Below, in pieces: positions 19,818 through 28,221 of a DNA stretch of 64,000 nucleotides. The translations under genes and the position numbers were made by a program. The notes beneath the pieces are model-generated. The model ran no database searches. It was given only the letters and a program-made list of their open reading frames with translations, and was not told the DNA's origin. Location: NCBI GenBank assembly GCA_949498985.1, contig CATECQ010000061.1, positions 1 to 64,000 on the forward strand, read 5' to 3'. Position 1 is the stretch's first letter; each line of letters opens with the position of its first letter. Origin of the DNA: Glaciecola sp. HTCC2999 (GTDB lineage: Bacteria > Pseudomonadota > Gammaproteobacteria > Enterobacterales > Alteromonadaceae).

Positions 19818-20426
19818 ATGGAACATTATTTAGGATTGTTAGTACGTTCAATTTTTGTTGAAAATATGGCGTTATCATTATTTTTAGGTATGTGTACATT
19901 CTTAGCTGTATCTAAGAAAGTATCGACTTCAATGGGCTTAGGTGTTGCGGTAATTGTTGTACTGGGTATATCTGTACCAGTAAACCAAATTATTTATACC
20001 AATATCTTAGCGCCTGGTGCGTTAACGTGGGCTGGTTTCCCTGATGCGGATTTAAGCTTTTTAAGCTTCTTAACCTTCATCGGCGTAATCGCAGCATTGG
20101 TTCAAATCTTAGAAATGAGTTTGGATAAATTTTTCCCTGCGTTATACAACGCGCTTGGAATTTTCTTACCCTTAATTACCGTTAACTGTGCAATTTTTGG
20201 TGGTGTGGCATTTGCGGTCCAACGTGAATATAACATTACAGAAAGTATTGTATATGGTGTAGGAAGTGGTATTGGTTGGGCGATTGCTATTGTACTATTA
20301 GCAGCAGTACGAGAAAAATTAAAGTATGCTGATATGCCAGATGGTATTCGTGGATTAGGTTCTGTATTCATGATTGCTGGTTTAATGGCATTAGGTTTCC
20401 AGTCATTTACCGGTATTGCGATTTAA
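19818..20426 (+). CDS. nqrE: Na+-NQR subunit E
   Basis: This is an integral membrane subunit of 202 residues, inverted in topology relative to NqrD. The conserved [22 protein letters not shown] contains the cysteine ligand for the intramembrane iron centre. [18 protein letters not shown] near residue 30 is also characteristic and holds a second conserved cysteine. It lies between nqrD and nqrF in the operon. Confidence 0.96.
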   Translation: MEHYLGLLVRSIFVENMALSLFLGMCTFLAVSKKVSTSMGLGVAVIVVLGISVPVNQIIYTNILAPGALTWAGFPDADLSFLSFLTFIGVIAALVQILEMSLDKFFPALYNALGIFLPLITVNCAIFGGVAFAVQREYNITESIVYGVGSGIGWAIAIVLLAAVREKLKYADMPDGIRGLGSVFMIAGLMALGFQSFTGIAI

Positions 20427-20445
20427 GCCCTAGAGGAGCAATGAT

Positions 20446-21678
20446 ATGAATCAAATTGAAATTTATTTAGGCGTAGGTATGTTCATTGCGATCGTACTCG
20501 CGTTAGTTTTCATCATCATGTTTGCCAAGTCTAAATTGGTAGCTGAGGGTGATGTGCAAATCTTAGTCAACGGTGATCCAGAGAAAGCGATCACAGCTTC
20601 TCCAGGTGGCAAGCTATTAGGTGCACTAGCGGATTCTGGTATTTTCGTTTCATCTGCTTGTGGTGGTGGTGGTTCTTGTGGCCAATGCCATGTTCACATT
20701 AAAGCGGGTGGGGGCGAGATTTTACCTACAGAACTTGATCACATTTCCAAACGTGATGCAAAAGACGGTTTACGTCTGTCTTGCCAGGTAGCAATCAAGC
20801 AAGATATGGAAATTGAATTACCTGAAGAAATCTTTGGTGTGAAGAAGTGGGAATGTGAAGTTATTTCTAATAATAACGAAGCGACCTTTATCAAAGAACT
20901 AAAATTAGCTATTCCTGATGGTGAAAGTGTGCCATTCCGTGCAGGCGGTTATATCCAAATTGAGGCACCCCCTCATCATATAAAATATTCTGATTTTGAT
21001 GTGCCTGATGAGTATCGTCCAGATTGGAATCACTTCGGCTTTTTTGACGTGGAATCTAAAGTGGACGAAGAAACTATTCGTGCATATTCAATGGCAAACT
21101 ATCCAGAAGAAGAAGGCATTATTATGTTGAATGTGCGTATTGCTACGCCGCCACCAAATAATTTAAGCTTGCCTGCAGGTAAAATGTCATCATTTATCTG
21201 GTCTTTGAAAGAAGGCGATAAAGTGACTATTTCGGGTCCATTTGGTGAATTCTTCGCTAAAGATACTGATGCGGAAATGGTCTTTGTTGGTGGTGGTGCA
21301 GGTATGGCACCAATGCGTTCACATATCTTCGATCAACTTCGCCGTATTAAAACAAATCGTAAGATGTCTTTCTGGTATGGTGCACGTAGTAAACGTGAAA
21401 TGTTCTATGTTGAAGATTTTGATATGTTAGCTGCGGAGAACGATAATTTTGATTGGCATGTGGCTCTCTCTGATCCACAACCAGAAGATAACTGGGAAGG
21501 CGATACCGGTTTTATTCATAACGTGTTATTAGAAAATTATCTGAAGGATCATCCAGCACCAGAAGATTGTGAGTTCTACATGTGTGGTCCTCCTATGATG
21601 AATGCTGCGGTCATAAACATGTTAAAAGATTTAGGTGTAGAAGACGAAAACATCATGTTAGATGATTTCGGTGGCTAG
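20446..21678 (+). CDS. nqrF: Na+-NQR subunit F (NADH entry subunit)
   Basis: This subunit accepts electrons from NADH. After one N-terminal membrane helix (residues 5-27) comes a plant-type [2Fe-2S] ferredoxin domain with C72, C78, C81 and C113. An FAD domain follows, with [11 protein letters not shown] near residue 210, and an NADH domain with [15 protein letters not shown] near residue 283 and [10 protein letters not shown] near residue 380. The 410-residue length is normal. It is the last structural gene of the operon and is followed by a terminator. Confidence 0.97.
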   Translation: MNQIEIYLGVGMFIAIVLALVFIIMFAKSKLVAEGDVQILVNGDPEKAITASPGGKLLGALADSGIFVSSACGGGGSCGQCHVHIKAGGGEILPTELDHISKRDAKDGLRLSCQVAIKQDMEIELPEEIFGVKKWECEVISNNNEATFIKELKLAIPDGESVPFRAGGYIQIEAPPHHIKYSDFDVPDEYRPDWNHFGFFDVESKVDEETIRAYSMANYPEEEGIIMLNVRIATPPPNNLSLPAGKMSSFIWSLKEGDKVTISGPFGEFFAKDTDAEMVFVGGGAGMAPMRSHIFDQLRRIKTNRKMSFWYGARSKREMFYVEDFDMLAAENDNFDWHVALSDPQPEDNWEGDTGFIHNVLLENYLKDHPAPEDCEFYMCGPPMMNAAVINMLKDLGVEDENIMLDDFGG

Positions 21679-21699
21679 CTTCCTGAAAACTGTTCAAAT

Positions 21700-21727
21700 A
21701 AAAAGGGACCTTTAGGTTCCTTTTTTT
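21700..21727 (+). terminator. Rho-independent terminator after nqrF
   Basis: AGGGACC pairs with GGTTCCT around a short TTTA loop, with A residues before and seven T residues after. It may only partly separate nqrF from apbE. Confidence 0.85.
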
Positions 21728-21804
21728 ATGTTTAAAGCAATATATCGAAAATAATATACAGACTACTAGTTTACAGATTTGTCATACCCAGTTAGTTTGT
21801 GAGA

Positions 21805-21810
21805 TATAAT
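21805..21810 (+). promoter_or_regulatory. Candidate -10 for apbE-nqrM
   Basis: A perfect TATAAT lies 30 bases before the apbE start. The nearest -35-like element, TTGTCA at 21779, is spaced 20 bases away, which is long. It would give apbE and nqrM their own transcript beyond the nqrF terminator. Confidence 0.35.
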
Positions 21811-21840
21811 AGTACTATAGATAGAAAAGGTGGATGTAAG

Positions 21841-22854
21841 ATGTTAAGAATAAGTGTGATGATAATGTGTTTACTTGTTTTACTAGGTTGCAATAACGCG
21901 CCTTTAGAACAAGAGCATTATTTTTCGGGTCGAACAATGGGAACAACATATAACGTAAAATATGTGAGTTCCGACCAAGATGATCATGTAATGTTAAAAG
22001 CATTGGTGGACGAGCGTTTAATTGATATTAACCAATTGATGTCAACTTATATCGATGATTCTGAACTATCGTTATTTAATCAATCTTCTGCACATATACC
22101 TTACTTACTGTCACCTGAGACAGCTTTAGTTATAGCGGAGGCGTTACGTATAGGTGCTCTCAGCGAGGGCACGTTAGATGTAACTATAGGACCATTAGTA
22201 AATTTGTGGGGATTTGGTCCTAGAAAGCGTCCAGAAACCATTCCGACAGATCTCCAAATTAGTCAGGCTAAACAGCTTAGCGGTTTAGATAAGTTAAAAC
22301 TGACCGGTTTGCAATTGACAAAAAGTGTAGATGAGTTGTACCTCGATTTATCAACTATTGCGAAGGGGTATGGTGTTGATGCGATAGCACAGATTTTGTT
22401 AGATGCACAGATCAATGACTTTCTAGTGGAAATCGGAGGGGAAATGAGAGTCTCCGGTACGAAAGCCAATGGTGATGCTTGGCGAATAGCCATTGAAAAG
22501 CCAGTAAGTTCAGAACGAGCCGTGCAGCGAATCATTAGTGTCGGTAATCATGCTATTGCAACATCAGGCGATTATCGAAACTACTTCGAAGAAGCTGGGG
22601 TACGTTATTCACACTTAATTGATCCCAATACTGGTTATCCCATTCAGCACAACACAGTTTCTGCGACTATTGTGCATCCTTCATCAATGACCGCAGATGG
22701 ATTGGCAACAGCAATGATGGTATTATCGCCGGATAAAGCCAAAGCATTAGCTGAAAGAGACAATTTAGCTTTATTGTTGGTTTTGAAGGAAGGTGATGAG
22801 TTCATTGAGTATCAGTCATCGGCATTTCAACAGCTAGTTACCATGATCAATTAG
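21841..22854 (+). CDS. apbE: FAD:protein FMN transferase ApbE (lipoprotein)
   Basis: This enzyme attaches FMN through a phosphoester bond to threonines of NqrB and NqrC. The ATG at 21841 follows AAAGGTGGA by 7 bases and gives a lipoprotein signal with lipobox LLGC. An upstream GTG would add an implausible charged extension. Family blocks are SGRTMGTTYNVKY, the central GFGPRKRPETIP, DLSTIAKGYGVDAIA, GGEMRVSGTKANGDAWRIAIEKP and SGDYRNYFEEAGVRYSHLIDPNTGYP. The length is 338 residues. It is anchored on the periplasmic side of the inner membrane, facing the NqrC flavin domain. Confidence 0.96.
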   Translation: MLRISVMIMCLLVLLGCNNAPLEQEHYFSGRTMGTTYNVKYVSSDQDDHVMLKALVDERLIDINQLMSTYIDDSELSLFNQSSAHIPYLLSPETALVIAEALRIGALSEGTLDVTIGPLVNLWGFGPRKRPETIPTDLQISQAKQLSGLDKLKLTGLQLTKSVDELYLDLSTIAKGYGVDAIAQILLDAQINDFLVEIGGEMRVSGTKANGDAWRIAIEKPVSSERAVQRIISVGNHAIATSGDYRNYFEEAGVRYSHLIDPNTGYPIQHNTVSATIVHPSSMTADGLATAMMVLSPDKAKALAERDNLALLLVLKEGDEFIEYQSSAFQQLVTMIN

Positions 22855-22861
22855 GAACGGT

Positions 22862-23095
22862 ATGAGTACGTTTATTTTAGCATTTGTATTTTTTGTCATC
22901 ATGGTAACGGCGATGGCGATAGGTTATATCGTCCAACGCAAAACCATTGCAGGTAGCTGTGGAGGTTTAGGTGCGTTAGGGATATCTAAGGCATGTGACT
23001 GTCCTGAACCGTGTGATCGTAAAAAGGCTCGCATGGAACGTGAAGAGAAGCGAGCTGCAAAAATCAAAGAATGGGAAAAAGACAAGATCATTTAA
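22862..23095 (+). CDS. nqrM: Na+-NQR maturation protein NqrM
   Basis: This is a 77-residue protein with one N-terminal membrane helix (residues 3-23) and four cysteines, C33, C45, C47 and C51, in the pattern SCGGLGALG then CDCPEPC. NqrM proteins (former DUF539) are known to be needed for assembly of active Na+-NQR, probably for delivering iron to the NqrD/NqrE centre. A highly charged C-terminal helix follows. It sits 7 bases after apbE, consistent with shared function. Confidence 0.93.
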   Translation: MSTFILAFVFFVIMVTAMAIGYIVQRKTIAGSCGGLGALGISKACDCPEPCDRKKARMEREEKRAAKIKEWEKDKII

Positions 23096-23103
23096 TCCGA
23101 TAC

Positions 23104-23150
23104 TTGAATAAAAAATTAGAACCGTCATACTACTGTATTGATGAACAGTG
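23104..23150 (+). promoter_or_regulatory. SOS (LexA) box and promoter of dinB
   Basis: CTGT-N8-ACAG at 23133-23148, within TACTGT...ACAGTG (23131-23150), matches the gammaproteobacterial LexA consensus at all core positions. A promoter with TTGAAT (23104-23109) and CATACT (23126-23131), spaced 16, would place the start of transcription inside the box. Bound LexA would then block dinB. Confidence 0.82.
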
Positions 23151-23164
23151 TTGACGGTTTTTTT
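23120..23164 (+). terminator. Hairpin terminator after nqrM, containing the dinB LexA box
   Basis: AACCGTCA (23120-23127) pairs with TGACGGTT (23152-23159), and inside it ACTGT pairs with ACAGT. A run of seven T residues follows and ends right at the dinB ATG. It looks like the terminator for apbE-nqrM. The inner stem is the LexA operator itself. Confidence 0.7.
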
Positions 23165-24250
23165 ATGGGTGCAAAATTTCAACGCAAAATCATTCATGTA
23201 GATATGGATTGTTTTTATGCCGCCGTAGAAATGCGTGATAACCCAGCTTTAAGAAATATACCGATTGCTATTGGTGGGAGTTCTGACCGTCGAGGTGTGA
23301 TCTCTACCTGTAATTACCCAGCTAGACGTTTTGGTGTTCGCTCAGCCATGTCTACGGCTCATGCGCTTCGCTTATGTCCTGATTTAGTATTACTCCCAGG
23401 TCGTATGTCTGAATACAAAGCTGTTTCTGATCATATTCGTGAAATATTTAGTCGATATACAACATTAATTGAGCCCCTATCATGGGATGAAGCGTATTTG
23501 GATGTCACGGATTCACCTTATTTTGACGGATCAGCGACGCGCATTGCACAAGATATACGACGGGTAATTGAGGCTGAAACAGGCCTAACTGCATCAGCGG
23601 GTGTCGCCCCCATAAAATTCGTGGCAAAAGTCGCTTCTGATGAAAATAAACCAAACGGATTATGTGTTATAACCCCCGAAAGACTTGACGATTTTGTCTT
23701 AAATATGTCCTTAAATAAAATTCCTGGTGTCGGGAAGGTCACAGTGGAAAAATTGAATCATTTAGGTCTATTTACGTGCAATGATGTTCGGTCATTCCCT
23801 TTTGCACGACTCAGTAAGCAATTTGGTAAGTTCGGAGCGCTTTTATGGAATCGTTGTCATGGTATAGACGAACGTGAAGTACAAGTTCACCGTGTGAGGA
23901 AGTCTGTCGGCGTCGAGCGTACTTTACCTGACGATATATATGCGCGAGAAGACGTTGAAAATATCATTGAAGATTTACTACCAAAACTCAAAGCCAGAAT
24001 AGAAATGGCTAATGTGGGTAAACGAATTAAATCACAAGGCGTCAAATTAAAGTTTAACGATTTTCAACAAACAACCATCTCTCATATTCGGCAACAATAC
24101 GATGAAGCCTATTTCCAAGAATTGTTAAGTGAGATCTTATTGCGTCGAAAAGAGCGCGGTATTCGTTTAGTAGGTTTACATATTGGTTTATATGATCCTG
24201 AAGATATTGAACAGTTACTTTTACCCTTAACCGATCCTAATGTATCCTAA
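23165..24250 (+). CDS. dinB: DNA polymerase IV (translesion polymerase)
   Basis: This is a Y-family error-prone polymerase induced by DNA damage. The palm motif with D13 (RKIIHVDMDCFYAAVE) and the catalytic D108/E109 in PLSWDEAYLDVT are intact. The helix-hairpin-helix region KIPGVGKVTVEKLNHLG and the little-finger domain follow, giving 361 residues from the ATG at 23165. The frame is open to 23138, but the later ATG gives the standard N-terminus. There is no Shine-Dalgarno sequence before either start. The predicted transcript begins only about 25 bases upstream, so translation may be nearly leaderless. Confidence 0.94.
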   Translation: MGAKFQRKIIHVDMDCFYAAVEMRDNPALRNIPIAIGGSSDRRGVISTCNYPARRFGVRSAMSTAHALRLCPDLVLLPGRMSEYKAVSDHIREIFSRYTTLIEPLSWDEAYLDVTDSPYFDGSATRIAQDIRRVIEAETGLTASAGVAPIKFVAKVASDENKPNGLCVITPERLDDFVLNMSLNKIPGVGKVTVEKLNHLGLFTCNDVRSFPFARLSKQFGKFGALLWNRCHGIDEREVQVHRVRKSVGVERTLPDDIYAREDVENIIEDLLPKLKARIEMANVGKRIKSQGVKLKFNDFQQTTISHIRQQYDEAYFQELLSEILLRRKERGIRLVGLHIGLYDPEDIEQLLLPLTDPNVS

Positions 24251-24290
24251 CGGATTATAGATATTAAAACAGTACTAAAGAAATCAACTT

Positions 24291-25262
24291 ATGCATTATC
24301 CTTCTCAACAAGCTAAGCTTTACCCTATCGCCCAACACTTACAATCACACTCACAGTTAATTTATGGTTGTATGGGATTAGGTGGTGGTTGGAATACTAA
24401 TACCATCTCGGCAGACGATATAAAGCAAGCACAGGCGGTGATAGAGACGTGTCTTGAACAGGATATAAAGATATTTGATCACGCAGACATTTATACGTTT
24501 GGCAAGGCTGAGCAAGTATTTGGCAAGGTACTTAGCAGTGAGCCATCTTTACGAGATCATATGAGTATTCAGAGTAAATGTGGAATTCGTTTTGCTGGCA
24601 AAGATGGTGTGAAGCGTTATGATTTTAGTGCCGAGTGGATAACTCAATCAGTTGATAATATATTAGCGCGTTTGCACATCGAGCAATTAGATGTCTTGAT
24701 GTTACATCGTCCCGATCCGCTAGCTGATATGGAAGCACTAGTTGACACATTATCCACACTTCATCGAGCGGGTAAAATCAAGCATATTGGGATGTCTAAT
24801 ATGCATGTTCAACAGTTAATTCGTTTTCAAGCATTACTGCCATTACCTATTATTTGTAATCAAATTGAGTTAAGTTTAGGGCATCTGGCTGTGATCAACG
24901 ATGCTATTGAGCCAAGTCATCATTATGATGGGATGTTCGAACATGCGGAAACTCATGATATTCAAATCCAAGCTTGGGGTGCACTTTTTCAAGGACAATT
25001 CACCAAAGAAATGAGCAATGATGTTTCAGTGAATGTTCGTCATACAGTAAACTTAATAAGTGATCTTGCTCAAAAATACGAGGTCAGTAAAGAGGCGATT
25101 GTTTTGGCATTTTTAACTCGCCTGCCTAACGCTATTCAACCGATTATTGGAACCACTAACTTAGAACGCATTGTACGCTGTGCTGAGGTTAAGAGCTGTT
25201 TGTTGAGTCATGTAGATTGGTATTCACTGCTGGAGTCAGCACGAGGTCATGAAGTCCCTTAA
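24291..25262 (+). CDS. Aldo/keto reductase (YdhF-like)
   Basis: This is an NADPH-dependent oxidoreductase with a TIM-barrel fold, 323 residues. The catalytic tetrad is intact: D63 and Y68 in FDHADIYTFG, K96 in QSKCGIR, and H139 in LMLHRPDP. The start of the barrel reads LIYGCMGLGGGW, and the C-terminal cofactor loop reads IIGTTNLERI. It resembles E. coli YdhF. The physiological substrate is unknown. It lies alone between dinB and pckA on the same strand. Confidence 0.87.
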   Translation: MHYPSQQAKLYPIAQHLQSHSQLIYGCMGLGGGWNTNTISADDIKQAQAVIETCLEQDIKIFDHADIYTFGKAEQVFGKVLSSEPSLRDHMSIQSKCGIRFAGKDGVKRYDFSAEWITQSVDNILARLHIEQLDVLMLHRPDPLADMEALVDTLSTLHRAGKIKHIGMSNMHVQQLIRFQALLPLPIICNQIELSLGHLAVINDAIEPSHHYDGMFEHAETHDIQIQAWGALFQGQFTKEMSNDVSVNVRHTVNLISDLAQKYEVSKEAIVLAFLTRLPNAIQPIIGTTNLERIVRCAEVKSCLLSHVDWYSLLESARGHEVP

Positions 25263-25301
25263 TTAAGATTGAATGTTATATATATTAATTCACTTGTTGA
25301 C

Positions 25302-25324
25302 TAGTATTCATCGTGTGAATACTA
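25302..25324. repeat. Perfect inverted repeat upstream of pckA
   Basis: TAGTATTCA and TGAATACTA are perfect 9-base arms separated by TCGTG. There is no T-run directly after it, so it is a poor terminator for the preceding gene. It sits about 80-100 bases before the predicted pckA transcription start, where an activator or repressor could bind. Confidence 0.5.
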
Positions 25325-25369
25325 AGTCTCATTTTTGTACGATTTTCGTATTATCATCCTAATGCCGCA

Positions 25370-25398
25370 TTGTTATTACGGATTTAACCTCCTATGAT
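25370..25398 (+). promoter_or_regulatory. Sigma-70 promoter of pckA
   Basis: TTGTTA (25370-25375) and TATGAT (25393-25398) are separated by exactly 17 bases. The transcript would have a leader of about 95 bases, including a small CACAC/GTGTG hairpin at 25457-25471 just before the AGGAG ribosome site. Confidence 0.6.
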
Positions 25399-25498
25399 TA
25401 GTCTGTGATAAAAAAATAATAAAAAACACTCACATCATTTTATTAAACAGGATATCCACACGCGAAGTGTGTGATGTACAAATCCAGGAGTACCCTAC

Positions 25499-27100
25499 AT
25501 GACAATCTCCCAAGATTTGCATGCATATGGCATATTAGAAACAACAGAAGTACTGCATAATCCAAGTTATGAAGTTTTATTTAACGAAACCACTTTAGAT
25601 ACCTTGACCGGTTATGAGAAAGGTGTAGTGACAGAGTGTGGTGCGGTTGCCGTTAATACTGGTGAGTTTACTGGCCGATCGCCCAAAGACAAATATATTG
25701 TTAAAGATGCGGTAACTGAAAATACGGTATGGTGGTCTGATCAAGGTAAAAACGATAATAAGCCAATTACCCAAGACACATGGAAGGCTTTAAAAGAGTT
25801 AGTAACCAGTCAGTTATCTCAGAAACGGTTATTTGTAGTAGATACGTTTTGTGGTGCAAATGAAGATACTCGTTTAAAAGTGCGCTTTGTTACAGAAGTA
25901 GCATGGCAAGCTCACTTTGTTACCAATATGTTTATTCGTCCTACACCTGCAGAGCTGGAAGATTATGAGCCAGACTTTATAGTGATGAATGGTGCAAAAA
26001 CAACGAATCCAAATTGGAAAGCGCAAGGTCTGAATTCTGAAAATTTTGTCGCTTTTAATTTAACTGAAAAAATTCAGTTAATTGGTGGTACATGGTACGG
26101 CGGCGAAATGAAAAAAGGTATGTTCTCGATGATGAACTATCTATTGCCATTACAAGACATTGCTTCGATGCACTGTAGTGCAAATGTAGGTGAAAAAGGC
26201 GATGTTGCGATTTTCTTTGGATTATCAGGTACTGGAAAGACGACATTATCTACTGATCCTAAACGTGAGTTGATTGGTGATGATGAACATGGTTGGGATG
26301 ATAATGGTGTCTTTAACTTTGAAGGCGGATGTTATGCAAAAACCATTAAGCTTAGCAAAGAAAATGAACCTGACATTTATAATGCAATTCGTCGCGATGC
26401 ATTACTTGAGAATGTAACCGTATTATCAGACGGAAAAATTGATTATGATGATGGTTCAGTAACCGAAAATACGCGTGTTTCTTATCCGATTGAACACATT
26501 GATAATATTGTCAAACCTGTATCTCGTGCAGGGCATGCCAACAAAGTTATTTTCTTAACTGCTGATGCGTTTGGGGTGCTCCCAGCTGTCTCTAAATTAA
26601 CCGCTGCACAAGCACAATATTATTTTTTATCTGGCTTCACAGCTAAATTAGCCGGTACTGAACGTGGTATTACAGAACCGACTCCAACATTTTCAAGTTG
26701 TTTTGGTGCCGCTTTTTTAAGTTTGCATCCCACAAAGTATGCTGAAGTGCTGAAAAAGCGAATGCAAGATTCAGGTGCGCAAGCATATTTAGTCAACACG
26801 GGTTGGAACGGTACGGGCGAACGTATTTCGATTAAAGCCACACGTGCGATTATAGATGCAATTTTAGATGGTAGTATTGATGAAGCTCCCACTGCTGACA
26901 TCCCGATCTTTAATCTTACTGTACCGGCACAGCTGGCAGGTGTTGAACCACGAATTCTAGATCCTCGTGGTACCTATGCTGATACTCAAGCATGGACGGC
27001 TAAAGCATCGAATTTAGCAGGATTATTTATCGATAACTTTACTAAGTTTACTGATACTGAAAATGGTGCTGAATTGGTAGCAGCAGGGCCAACGAAATAA
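25499..27100 (+). CDS. pckA: Phosphoenolpyruvate carboxykinase (ATP)
   Basis: This enzyme converts oxaloacetate and ATP to PEP and CO2, the first committed step of gluconeogenesis. The 533-residue protein has the ATP-specific P-loop [11 protein letters not shown] near residue 245. The metal-binding block [21 protein letters not shown] follows at about 265, and the substrate-site [11 protein letters not shown] is near residue 60. CCAGGAG lies 9 bases before the ATG. With mdh and ppc in the same window, it forms the opposing branch at the PEP/oxaloacetate node. Confidence 0.97.
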   Translation: MTISQDLHAYGILETTEVLHNPSYEVLFNETTLDTLTGYEKGVVTECGAVAVNTGEFTGRSPKDKYIVKDAVTENTVWWSDQGKNDNKPITQDTWKALKELVTSQLSQKRLFVVDTFCGANEDTRLKVRFVTEVAWQAHFVTNMFIRPTPAELEDYEPDFIVMNGAKTTNPNWKAQGLNSENFVAFNLTEKIQLIGGTWYGGEMKKGMFSMMNYLLPLQDIASMHCSANVGEKGDVAIFFGLSGTGKTTLSTDPKRELIGDDEHGWDDNGVFNFEGGCYAKTIKLSKENEPDIYNAIRRDALLENVTVLSDGKIDYDDGSVTENTRVSYPIEHIDNIVKPVSRAGHANKVIFLTADAFGVLPAVSKLTAAQAQYYFLSGFTAKLAGTERGITEPTPTFSSCFGAAFLSLHPTKYAEVLKKRMQDSGAQAYLVNTGWNGTGERISIKATRAIIDAILDGSIDEAPTADIPIFNLTVPAQLAGVEPRILDPRGTYADTQAWTAKASNLAGLFIDNFTKFTDTENGAELVAAGPTK

Positions 27101-27142
27101 CTTGTAGGCACCAGCTGTTCGATTAAAAGCATCGGAATTGGA

Positions 27143-27173
27143 GACGGATATTGTCATGATATTCGTCTTTTTT
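27143..27173 (+). terminator. Rho-independent terminator after pckA
   Basis: GACGGATAT pairs with ATATTCGTC (one G-T pair) around a seven-base loop, with six T residues after it. It also separates pckA from the convergent PLP enzyme gene. Confidence 0.85.
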
Positions 27174-27209
27174 ATGTCAAAAATAAACTGAATTATTATC
27201 CATTATGTT

Positions 27210-28211
27210 TTATAACATTGGCGGCTGACTAAGATAATCTTGGGCATAAATAGATTGCATACTTTGGGTACTGATGTTGCCACCAGATAGAACGACGATA
27301 ACCGTTTGTGGTGTTGTTTGTTCTGATAACCATGCAATGACGCCAGCCATCGTCATACAGCAAGTGGGCTCAATGTGAAGTTTTAATAAATGATGTAACC
27401 ATTGAGTCCAATATGCTATTTGTGTCTCATTGACTTCATAAAACCCATCCAACTCCTGTAAGAATGGAAACGTTAGCTCACCAACGGATGGCGTTGCTGC
27501 CCCATCAGCGAGTGTGTCAGGTGCGTTTGGTAAGGTATAAATGCTTCCTTGTTGTAAGGATATTGAGGCATCATTAGCATTCTCAGGTTCGACTCCAATG
27601 ACTAACGCATTGGGCAATAATGCTCGAGTAGCCAGTAAACTGCCGCTTGTTAAACCACCGCCCCCGCATGGAGTGAAAACAGCATTTACTTCATGCTGAT
27701 GGGTTTGGGTAATGGCTTCTAATACTGCAGTCCCTTGTCCAGCGATAATATCGGGGTGATTAAATGGTGGGATCCAAACTGTACCTGCTTCTTTGGCTGC
27801 TCTTCGAACCGCGTCATCTGCTTCAGGTCGAGTCGGATACAACAGCAGATTTGCACCGTAGTCTTGAGTTGCTGCAGCTTTGACAGCCGAGATGGACTCA
27901 GTTGAATAGATATCCACAGAGATCCCTAATACATTACCCGCATATGATACTGCTTGTGCATGATTACCTGATGAATTAGCCACAATTTGCTTAGGAATAC
28001 CATGCTGTGCAACATGATGATGAATAAAATTGGTTGCCCCACGTAGTTTAAATGAGCCCGTCCTTTGTAAGCATTCAGCTTTAAATAATACCGTATGACC
28101 AAGCCAAGCATTGAGTAATGACGAGCTCACTATAGGAGTCGTAGTCACATGGTCTTTTATGCGTTCATAAGCGGCTTGTACATCAGTAAACGTTGGTAAT
28201 GTCGTCATCAA
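27210..28211 (-). CDS. Fold-type-II PLP enzyme, threonine/serine dehydratase-like
   Basis: This is a pyridoxal-phosphate enzyme of 333 residues. The PLP lysine is K55 in RTGSFKLRGA. The phosphate-binding tetraglycine loop is in PCGGGGLTSG near residue 180, and the asparagine loop is ANSSGNHAQAV near residue 80. It lacks the C-terminal regulatory ACT-like domain of biosynthetic IlvA, so it resembles catabolic threonine dehydratase, serine racemase or hydroxyaspartate ammonia-lyase. Which activity it has cannot be decided here. It lies 10 bases downstream of the dipeptidyl peptidase gene on the same strand, suggesting joint use in amino-acid catabolism. Confidence 0.85.
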   Translation of the reverse strand: MMTTLPTFTDVQAAYERIKDHVTTTPIVSSSLLNAWLGHTVLFKAECLQRTGSFKLRGATNFIHHHVAQHGIPKQIVANSSGNHAQAVSYAGNVLGISVDIYSTESISAVKAAATQDYGANLLLYPTRPEADDAVRRAAKEAGTVWIPPFNHPDIIAGQGTAVLEAITQTHQHEVNAVFTPCGGGGLTSGSLLATRALLPNALVIGVEPENANDASISLQQGSIYTLPNAPDTLADGAATPSVGELTFPFLQELDGFYEVNETQIAYWTQWLHHLLKLHIEPTCCMTMAGVIAWLSEQTTPQTVIVVLSGGNISTQSMQSIYAQDYLSQPPML

Positions 28212-28221
28212 ATTTCTACAT

